From Mesostigma viride (lineage: Eukaryota; Streptophyta; Mesostigmatophyceae; Mesostigmatales; Mesostigmataceae): a stretch of 40,849 bases of DNA. Of this stretch, positions 32,901 through 40,849 are shown in pieces (position 1 is the first letter of the stretch; every line of letters starts with the position of its first letter). Both the position numbers and the translations under genes were made by a program. The stretch is from assembly GCA_009746045.1 (NCBI GenBank), contig RPFO01001420.1, positions 1 through 40,849 of the forward strand. Reading direction: 5' to 3'. The notes below the pieces were generated by a model. That model was not told where the DNA came from and ran no database searches. It saw nothing but the letters and a program-made list of their open reading frames with translations.

Positions 32901-35900
32901 GCAAGGGGCAACTGCACACACATGTACACACACCGCGCACGCTTGGGGCAGCTGCACTCACATGTACACACACCGCGCACGCAAGGGCCGGCTGCACACA
33001 CACGAAAAACCACCGCGCACGCAAGGGGCAACTGCACACACACGTACATACACCGCGCACGCAAGGGGCGGCTGCACACACACGTACACACACCGCGCAC
33101 GCAAGGGGCAACTGCACACACATGTACACACACCGCGCACGCTTGGGGCGGCTGCACACACACGTACCTACACCTTGCACGCAAGGGGCGGCTGCACACA
33201 CACGTACATACACCGCGCACGCAAGGGGCAACTGCACACACATGTACATACACCGCGCAACCACGGGGCGGCTGCACACACACGTACATACACCGCGCAC
33301 GCAAGGGGCAACTGCACACACATGTACACACACCGCGCACGCTTGGGGCGGCTGCACACACACGTACCTACACCGCGCACGCAAGGGGCGGCTGCACACA
33401 CACGTACATACACCGCGCACGCAAGGGGCAACTGCACACACATGTACATACACCGCGCAACCACGGGGCGGCTGCACACACACGTACACACACCGCGCAC
33501 GCAAGGGGCAGCTGCACACACACGTACATACACCATGCACGCAAGGGGCTGCACACACACTTACACACACCTTGCACGCAAGGGCCGGCATGCACACACA
33601 CTGGCATACACCGCGCACGCAAGGGGCGGCTGCACACACGTACATACACCGCGCACGCAAGGGGCGAGTGCACACACACGTACACACACCGCGCACGCAA
33701 TTAAGGGACGGCTGCACACACACGTACATACACCGCGCACGCAAGGGGCAACGGCACTCACATGTACATACACCATGCACGCAAGGGGCGGCTGCACACA
33801 CACGTACACACACCATGCACGCAAGGAGCGACTTCACGCACAGGTACACACACCATGCACGCAAGGTTCGGCTGCACACACATGTACATCCACCGCGCAC
33901 GCAAGGGGCGGCTGCACACACATGTACATACACCATGCACGCAAGGGGCGGCTGCACACACCTGTACATCCACCGCGCACGCAAGGGGCGAGTGCACACA
34001 CACGTACACACACCGCGCACGCAAGGGGCGGCTGCACACACACGTACACACACCATGCACGCAAGGGCCGGCATGCACACACAGTATACACACACCGCGC
34101 ACGCAAGGGGCGGCTGCACACACACGTACATACACTGCGCACGCAAGGGGCTGCTGCACACACACTTACACTCACCATGCACGCAAGGGGCGGCTGCACA
34201 CACACGTACATACACCGCGCACGCAAGGGACGGCTGCACACACACGTACATACACCGCGCACGCAAGGGGCAACTGCCCGCACATGTACATCCACCGCGC
34301 ACGCAATTAAGGGACGGCTGCACACACACGTACATACACCGCGCACGCAAGGGGCAACGGCACTCACATGGACATACACCATGCACGCAAGGGGCGGCTG
34401 CACACACACGTACATACACCGCGCACGCAAGGGGCTGCTGCACACACACTTACACACACAATGCACGCAATTAGGGGCGACGGCACTCACATGTACATAC
34501 TCTTGGGCGGCTGCACTCACATGTACATACACCGCGCATGCAAGGGGCAACTGCACACACACGTACACACACCATGCACGCAAGGGCCGGCATGCACACA
34601 CACGTACATACACTGCGCACGCAAGGGGCAACTGCACACACACGTACACACACCATGCACGGAAGGGACGGCTGCACTCACATGTACACACACCATGCAC
34701 GCAAGGGCCGGCTGCACACACACGTACATACACCATGCACGCAAGGGGCTGCACACACACTTACACACCACCTTGCACGCAAGGGCCGGCATGCACACAC
34801 ACTGGCATACACCGCGCACGCAAGGGGCGGCTGCACACACGTACATACACCGCGCACGCAAGGGGCGAGTGCACACACACGTACACACACCGCGCACGCA
34901 ATTAAGGGACGGCTGCACACACACGTACATACACCGCGCACGCAAGGGGCAACGGCACTCACATGTACATCCACCATGCACGCAAGGGGCGGCTGCACAC
35001 ACACGTACACACACCATGCACGCAAGGACAAGGATTCACACACATGTACACACACAAAGCACGCAAGGGGCTGCTGCACACACACGTACATACACCGCGC
35101 ACGCAAGGGGCGGCTGCACTCACATGTACACACACCACGCACGCAAGGGGCGGCTGCACACACACGTACATACACTGCGCACGCACGGGGCGACTGCACA
35201 CACATGTACATAAACCATGCACGCAAGGGGCGGCTGCACACACATGTACATACACCGCGCACGCAAGGGGCGAGTGCAAACACATGTACATACACCGCGC
35301 ACGCAAGGACAAGGATGCACACACATGTACATACACCGCGCACGCAAGGGGCGGCTGCACACACACGTACATACACCGCGCACGCAAGGGGCGAGTGCGC
35401 ACACACGTACATACACCGCGCACGCAAGGGGCGGCTGCACACACACGTACATACACCGCGCACGCACGGGGCCAGTGCAAGCACATGTACATACACCATG
35501 CACGCAAGGGGCGGCTGCACACACATGTACATACACCGCGCACGCAAGGGCGAGTGCAAACACATGTACATACACCGCGCACGCAAGGGGCAACTGCACA
35601 CACACGTACATCCACCGCGCACGCAAGGGGCGGCTGCACACACATGTACACACACCGCGCACGCAAGGGGCGGCTGCACACACACGTACATACACCGCGC
35701 ACGCAAGGGGCGGCTGCACACACACGTACAACACCATGCACGCAAGGGGCGGCTGCACACACACGTACATACACCGCGCACGCAAGGGGCGAGTGCAAAC
35801 ACATGTACATACACCGCGCACGCAAGGGGCATGCACACACATGTACATACACCGCGCACGCAAGGGGCGGCTGCACACACACGTACACACACCGCGCACG

Positions 35901-37510
35901 CGGGGCGGTGCACACACACGTACATACACCGCGCACGCAAGGGGCGGCTGCACACACACGTACATACACCGCGCACGCACGGGGCCAGTGCAAGCACATG
36001 TACATACACCATGCACGCAAGGGGCGGCTGCACACACATGTACATACACCGCGCACGCAAGGGGCGAGTGCAAACACATGTACATACACCGCGCACGCAA
36101 GGGGCAACTGCCCGCACATGTACATCCACCGCACACGCAAGGGGCGGCTGCACACACATGTACATACACCGCGCACGCAAGGGGCGGCTGCACACACACG
36201 TACATACACCGCGCACGCAAGGGGCGAGTGCGCACACACGTACATACACCGCGCACGCAAGGGGGGCTGCACACACACGTACATACACCGCGCACGCAAG
36301 GGGCCAGTGCAAGCACATGTACATACACCATGCACGCAAGGGCCGGCATGCACAGAAACGTACATACACCGCGCACGCAAGGGGCTGCTGCACACACACG
36401 TACACACACCATGCACGCACGGGGCGGCTGCACACACACGTACATCCACTGCGCACGCACGGGGCCGGCGACTGCACACACATGTACATAAACCATGCAC
36501 GCAAGGGGCGGCTGCACACACATGTACATCCACCGCGCACGCAAGGGGCGAGTGCAAACACATGTACATACACCGCGCACGCAAGGACAAGGATGCACAC
36601 ACATGTACATACACCGCGCACGCAAGGGGCGGCTGCACACGCACGTACATACACCGCGCACGCAAGGGGCGGCTGCACACACACGTACATACACCGCGCA
36701 CGCACGGGGCCAGTGCAAGCACATGTACATACACCATGCACGCAAGGGGCGGCTGCACACACATGTACATACACCGCGCACGCAAGGGGCGAGTGCAAAC
36801 ACATGTACATACACCGCGCACGCAAGGGGCAACTGCCCGCACATGTACATCCACCGCGCACGCAAGGGGCGGCTGCACACACATGTACACACACCATGCA
36901 CGCAAGGACAAGGATGCACACACATGTACACACACCATGCACGCAAGGGGCGGCTGCACACACACGTACACACACCGCGCACGCAAGGGGCGAGTGCAAA
37001 CACATGTACATACACCATGCACGCAAGGACAAGGATGCACACACATGTACACACACCATGCACGCAAGGGGCGGCTGCACACACACGTACATACACAATG
37101 CACGGTTGGGGCGACGGCACTCACATGTACATACACCATGCACGCAAGGACAAGGATGCACACACATGTACATACACCGCGCACGCAAGGGGCGGCTGCA
37201 CACACACGTACATACACCGCGCACGCAAGGGGCGAGTGCGCACACACGTACATCCACCGCGCACGCAAGGGGCGGCTGCACACACACGTACATACACCGC
37301 GCACGCAATGGGCGAGTGCAAACACATGTACATACACCGCGCACGCAAGGGGCGGCTGCACACACACGTACACACACCATGCACGCAAGGGCCGGCATGC
37401 ACACACACGTACATACACCGCGCACGCAAGGGGCGGCTGCACAGAAACGTACACACACCGCGCACGCAAGGGCCGGCTGCACACACATGTACATACACCT
37501 TGCACGTACA
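20986..37510. repeat. 40-bp minisatellite array, right block
   Basis: This is the largest block, about 16.5 kb. Higher-order markers recur: CAAGGACCGGCTCC at 21278, 23605, 25571 and 27177, and GGGGCCGGCGACTGC near 22525, 26296, 28423 and 36463. Segment 21240 to about 23230 repeats at 27139 to about 29130 with a constant offset of 5899. Between about 31021 and 33541 the 40-bp register holds without a single length change over some 60 units, implying recent amplification. After about 34500 CATGC-type and GAGTGCAAACACATG units dominate. The array degrades into CA-rich simple sequence at its right border. Confidence 0.97.
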
Positions 37511-37670
37511 ACACACAACACACACACACAACAAAAAATTATATACACACACACACGCACACGCACACGCACACGCACACGCACACGCACACGCACACGC
37601 ACACGCACAACACACACAACACACACAACACACACACGCACACGTGAACAACACACACACACAACAATTA
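37511..37670. repeat. CA-rich and (CGCACA)n microsatellite
   Basis: ACACACAAC-type sequence flanks a nearly perfect (CGCACA)n hexamer run at about 37556-37610. It marks the right edge of the minisatellite and shares its CACACGCAC composition, so it may be the simple-sequence seed from which the array grew, or its decayed border. Confidence 0.9.
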
Positions 37671-37773
37671 TAATATTAGTGTAGTATATCAAACAAAATA
37701 GTAATAAAGTATTTGCAAGCGTACTTCGTGTGAATTATGTGTAGACGAGAATAGAAGCTAAACAAAACTCTAA

Positions 37774-37842
37774 TGGAGAAAGAGGGATTCGAACCCTTGG
37801 GAAAGTTACCCCATACATAGCATTCCACTCGGACATTTCTCC
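37774..37842 (-). pseudogene. Truncated organelle-type tRNA-Ser relic
   Basis: The minus strand begins GGAGAAATGTCCGAGTGG, like the acceptor and D-arm 5' half of plastid-type tRNA-Ser. It ends with a T-arm GGGTTCGAATCCC followed by TCTTTCTCC, giving a perfect 7-bp acceptor pairing (GGAGAAA/TTTCTCC). Between them lies GCTATGTA, typical of the 3' anticodon-stem and variable arm of plastid trnS. The rest of the D-loop and the anticodon loop are missing, so the total is only 69 nt. An internal deletion of about 20 nt explains this. It could be a nuclear insertion of organelle DNA or a decayed nuclear tRNA. Confidence 0.7.
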
Positions 37843-37880
37843 GAAAAAAAGGTCACGTAAGCTAAGGGTGGAGAGTTAAG

Positions 37881-37934
37881 GGTGTAGGTTGTAGGATGTA
37901 TGGTGTAGGGTGTAGGGTGTAGGGTGTAGGGTGT
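37881..37934 (+). repeat. Telomere-like (TGTAGGG)n tract
   Basis: Four to five perfect TGTAGGG heptamers (37902-37934) are preceded by degenerate copies (GGTGTAGGTTGTAGGATGTATGG). TGTAGGG differs from the plant/algal telomere repeat TTTAGGG by one base. It lies within 400 bp of the array edge. Confidence 0.85.
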
Positions 37935-38271
37935 CTTGAGCTTTCTTTTTTGAGATCAATAGAGTCCCCTTCCATGATCATGTGCGTGATCTGGTTATGA
38001 TTTTCATCTATGGCGTGTGTGGCCACATCGTGTATTTACAACTTTCTAGCCATGGATAACTAGGTAACCATAAATTGGTTACCATGATAACTAGGTAAAA
38101 ACGTGTTGGTTTCAGAATACATGTGATCGCTGCATTGTCATCTACAATGTACAAATCAATCACGGATTTCGGGGCTACGGATTTCGGGGCTAAGTTTTTG
38201 TGGGTAGAGATTGGCAAGGGTGTCTTTATCTTGCCACTTGGTCACTTGGTGTGCATTACGTCTGTTCTTGC
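37935..38271. other. Unassigned AT-richer flank
   Basis: About 340 bp of AT-richer sequence. It holds small direct repeats (GGTTACCATGATAACTAGGTAA beside GATAACTAGGTAACCATAA at about 38055-38098, and CGGATTTCGGGGCTA twice at 38162-38191). No supported gene or RNA was found. Confidence 0.6.
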
Positions 38272-38577
38272 GTTGGAGTCAAAAAACTGTCCGTGTGTGG
38301 TGGTGGACTTTTCCTCACGGGCAGTCGCCATATGTCATACAAGCACTTGTTCGGCGTACCACTAGCTCATGTATGTCACCATTGTAATTTTGCGTTGTAA
38401 CAGCATTTCTCGGAGCCAACGGCCGTTGGACTCAAAAAACTGACCGTGTGTGGTGGTGGACTTTTCCTCACGGGCAGTCGCCATATGTCATACAAGCACT
38501 TGTTCGGCGTACCACTAGCTCGTGGATGTCACCATTGTAATTTTGAGTTGTAACAGCATTTCTCGGAGCCAACGGCC
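38272..38577. repeat. 153-bp tandem duplication (two copies)
   Basis: Copy one (38272-38424) and copy two (38425-38577) are nearly identical with a period of 153 bp. For example, CCGTGTGTGGTGGTGGAC occurs at 38291 and 38444. Differences include CTCATG against CTCGTGG and TTTTGCG against TTTTGAG. Copy two begins in the palindrome CCAACGGCCGTTGG, and a further copy of that palindrome follows it. Confidence 0.9.
38416..38429. repeat. Palindrome CCAACGGCCGTTGG, copy 1
   Basis: A perfect 14-bp palindrome in the context CGGAG-[palindrome]-ACTC. Further copies are at 38569-38582 and 38827-38840 (perfect), 39082-39095 (TCAACGGCCGTTGG) and 40135-40148 (CCGACGGCCGTTGG). AACGG is a Myb-type core, so the palindrome is a back-to-back pair of such cores. 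Any binding role is inference. Confidence 0.85.
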
Positions 38578-38582
38578 GTTGG
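38569..38582. repeat. Palindrome CCAACGGCCGTTGG, copy 2
   Basis: Perfect copy, 153 bp after copy 1 because of the tandem duplication. The sequence after it (ACTTCGAAAAACTG... GTGTGTGCGTG ... TGGCAC) is alignable with that after copy 3, so the palindromes sit inside diverged repeats of about 256 bp. Confidence 0.85.
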
Positions 38583-38826
38583 ACTTCGAAAAACTGATAG
38601 CCTTGTCTGAAGGTGTGTGCGTGAATGGCACATGTGCATCGTCGGGGGGAGTTTTCTCAAGAGCCACATGTGGTAGTGTAAGGTGGGCATGCTTAGTGCG
38701 TACGGGTGGGAGGGACAAGAGGTGCAGAAGTTGACGGCTTTTGACCTTGGGAAATGACACGGCACACATAAGACAACAAAGTGATAATTTTAATGTCTTT
38801 ACTGGTGTACTGTCAATTTCTCCGAG

Positions 38827-38840
38827 CCAACGGCCGTTGG
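38827..38840. repeat. Palindrome CCAACGGCCGTTGG, copy 3
   Basis: Perfect copy, 258 bp after copy 2, again preceded by CGAG and followed by ACTC and a related downstream stretch. Confidence 0.85.
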
Positions 38841-38929
38841 ACTCTCGAAACTCTCCTGTCTACAAAGTGTGTGCGTGCGATGGCACTTGTTCCATGTGCC
38901 GGGGGGGGGTGAGAAATCTGTCGTTCATT

Positions 38930-38991
38930 AATTTGTGCCTCGTCGGGGTGGGCATGCATGAATTTGTGCCTCGTCGGGGTGGACATGCATG
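38930..38991. repeat. 31-bp tandem duplication
   Basis: Two adjacent 31-bp copies (38930-38960 and 38961-38991) of a segment beginning AATTTGTGCCTCGTCGGGG and ending GCATGCATG differ at one base (GGGCATG against GGACATG). Confidence 0.92.
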
Positions 38992-39081
38992 AAAGCATTT
39001 TCATTGGTACTCGGGGTTCAATATTTTTGTCTTGCTGTTGAAACGTCGACGTGCTCTTCTCCTGCTCTTTTTTTTTCCTAC

Positions 39082-39095
39082 TCAACGGCCGTTGG
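39082..39095. repeat. Palindrome TCAACGGCCGTTGG, copy 4
   Basis: Twelve of its bases form the perfect palindrome CAACGGCCGTTG. It lies 255 bp after copy 3, keeping the spacing of about 256 bp. Confidence 0.8.
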
Positions 39096-39396
39096 TGCTT
39101 TTAAACTTGCCCAGCGTTATGACTAGGATGCCCTTCTTTACTGCTAGCCACCGCCCCTTGTGTACAATGCTAGAATTAGGCCGGGGTAATGGTACACGTC
39201 CACCGCGTCCCCAGTGCAAGGTTCGTGAATGCGCTGGTTCGTAAAAAATTCGGCACTTGGAAGGTTCGAACACCTGACCCCACTTTCGTTATTTCAACAT
39301 GCCCTGAACGAAAAAGCTGCGTAAAGGATACATTAACCGTTCCCTGTTATTCTTGATTATATTGCGATATCATGGACGTACACACGCGGTTGGTGG

Positions 39397-39516
39397 TCCG
39401 TACTTGCCAACTGCACTTGCAAACTGACTGACTGACTGCCTCCGTTACGCACTTGCGTGTGTTTCCGTACTTGCCAACTGAACTTGCAAACTGACTGAAT
39501 GACTGCCTCCGTTACG
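39397..39516. repeat. 67-bp direct duplication with ACTG microsatellite
   Basis: A segment beginning TCCGTACTTGCCAACTG and ending GCCTCCGTTACG occurs at 39397-39449 and 39464-39516 (offset 67). Both copies contain a short CTGA tetranucleotide run. They differ by CTGCAC against CTGAAC and by GACT against GAAT. Confidence 0.9.
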
Positions 39517-40590
39517 ACTAACAAGTGAACGACGAGTGAGCTACTAAAGTTTTGTTCAGTTCATTGTGTCTATATGTACATAGCCGTTTCTTCAAAACCG
39601 TTGCGTGGATACCTTGATTCTGGGTTCGCTGATACTTGTTTCCCATTTTAAATCTCCCGTCCATAATTGGATACATGTAATGTAGGAGGATACCCACTTG
39701 CCCGAAATCCGCGTAACGGGTGATTAGTACTGCTGTAAGCGGAACCACAGACAAATCTGTCTAACGGGCTAACATTATTGTCCTTCATGTACTGGTTTTT
39801 GCACGCAGGACGCCATTCGCAACACCGCCTGACGGAGTCGGATGGACCGGACGTGCGTGAGGCTGCTGTTCACAGTCGTGAAGTTGGCAGACATTAATAT
39901 CAACACGGTCACGAGAATTCGTCCAGAGAATAATTGATGCTTGTGACGTGCTCGACGGCTGCGATGACCGAGATGATGCGTGTAGTGCACAGCGTCCGAG
40001 ACGTCGCGACACCCGTGGCTGTCCTGTTGATGCGAACGCACGGTGACGAGACGGAGCCCATTATATAGGTGGATTACAAGTTAGAACGGCCCTCGCGGTT
40101 GCACTGTTTAATCGCGAACGTGGATTTTGCGGAGCCGACGGCCGTTGGGGATTGGAAATCTGATGATATCGGGGCTGCGCACGACATCGAGGAACTGGGG
40201 ATCGACGTAGGTCTACAGGCTCACTTGTCCGTCAACATGTATGGCCTCGCTTGACTGTCATCATCTTGACATGTACATAACTAGTTCATATACCATGCAT
40301 TTGACACTGCCTGCACGTGGATTTTCCAGACATACATTGAGGGTAATTATAACTCGAAAGCACTACGTACGATTGAGACGTCCGGTCGTAGAGCAGATGC
40401 ACTGGAGCTTTCTGATCTTCCAATTGATGGGTCTGTAATTATGTAAGATATTCAGATATCGCGATGACTCGAGCATCGATGCATGGAATGTAATAATGTA
40501 TTTCATTCAATTATACATCCAATTTAACTCCGCAATTGAGGGGCACACATGTCCATCAGCCCGAGACAACATTTCCCAAGTAATTTTCGA
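39517..40590. other. Unassigned host-like DNA
   Basis: No gene is supported here. Short open frames exist on both strands (the longest is 88 codons, at 39775-40041 on the minus strand), but none has a recognisable domain, splice pattern or repeat structure. A one-mismatch copy of the palindrome (CCGACGGCCGTTGG, 40135-40148) is preceded by GCGGAG, as in the other copies. Confidence 0.5.
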
Positions 40591-40849
40591 TTAGTGATTT
40601 AGTGTGGGCCTCCCAGGTGCATGCAGTTGGCACGCTTCACAGTGCTTCCTGACATGCCTGCACATCTGTTCCAGGTCACGGCCATCAATTTTGTTGGCCA
40701 GCCTTTCTGCCACTGCCTCATGCCCCATTGCCTTGTGTAGCTGTTGGGCTAACCTGGCATAGGAGATAACCTTATCTGCTGCTGCATCTAGGGAGGCTAT
40801 AGTGGGATCTTGGGCCACCTGGGCTAACGTCATGTCATAAGCCAGGGTC
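40591..40849 (-). pseudogene. Partial Ty3/gypsy-type integrase zinc-finger fragment
   Basis: The frame is open from the window edge to a stop at 40591-40593. The product carries an H2C2 finger, LHKAMGHE followed by HCEACQLH, with the spacing and C-x2-C-Q form of Ty3/gypsy integrases. It differs from the copia-type finger of the element at 1208-9595. The open frame ends soon after the finger (GRPTLNH, then stop), far short of the catalytic core. This copy is therefore truncated, or its 3' part has been replaced by the AT-richer DNA to the left. The rest lies beyond the window. Confidence 0.75.

Noticed and set aside
24351-33704. Open frame of 3117 codons, and many other long frames on both strands of the array
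   Set aside because: They are explained by a 40-bp unit without stop trinucleotides. All frames are open at once, many begin at arbitrary ATG or GTG inside units, and the products are the same low-complexity His/Thr/Arg or Cys/Val repeats in shifted register.
39250-39290. GGTTCGAACACC resembling a tRNA T-arm
   Set aside because: The stem pairs poorly and no partner acceptor sequence is present on either strand.
39775-40041. 88-codon minus-strand frame in the right flank, with 75-codon overlap in another frame
   Set aside because: No domain, no homology recognised, and its length is within chance for this region.

Overview
The window looks like nuclear DNA of a eukaryote, most plausibly an alga or another plastid-bearing lineage. 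The evidence is a very large non-coding minisatellite, an LTR retrotransposon, a tyrosine-recombinase (YR) retrotransposon, a fragment of a Ty3/gypsy-type integrase and a truncated organelle-type tRNA-Ser relic. No bacterial operon, Shine-Dalgarno pattern or prokaryotic gene was seen. The species cannot be named from sequence alone. I found no confident single-copy host protein gene.

Layout. About 58% of the window (1-1207, 9596-15486, 20986-37510) is one minisatellite with a 40-bp unit, organised into higher-order blocks of roughly 1.6-2.3 kb that are themselves duplicated. Two retroelements interrupt this originally continuous array. (i) 1208-9595 (+) is an LTR element with nearly identical 652/653-bp LTRs, a 4-5-bp target duplication, a gag region with a CCHC knuckle, and a Ty1/copia-type pol (integrase, a retropepsin-like domain in an unusual place, reverse transcriptase, RNase H). 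(ii) 15487-20985 (-) is a YR retrotransposon of the Ngaro/PAT kind, with complete split direct repeats, a gag-like ORF, and one polyprotein carrying RT, RNase H and tyrosine recombinase. It has no target-site duplication. Empty copies of both target sites exist elsewhere in the array, so both insertion points can be read to the base or within one base.

Right of the array (37511-40849) come a CA/CGCACA microsatellite, a truncated tRNA-Ser-like sequence, a short (TGTAGGG)n telomere-like tract, and about 2.6 kb of AT-richer DNA. That DNA holds several small tandem duplications and a recurring 14-bp palindrome, CCAACGGCCGTTGG. At the edge is an incomplete gypsy-type integrase zinc-finger reading frame on the minus strand.

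How it works together. The array is a passive host for recent retroelement insertions. The very long open frames across it (up to 3117 codons, in both directions) follow from a 40-bp unit with no stop trinucleotide on either strand, and I do not call them genes. The most unusual points are the 2A-like motif between RNase H and recombinase in the YR element, the lox-like inverted repeat at its internal repeat junction, the CpG-depleted pol core inside CpG-rich LTRs, and the displaced protease-like domain in the LTR element.
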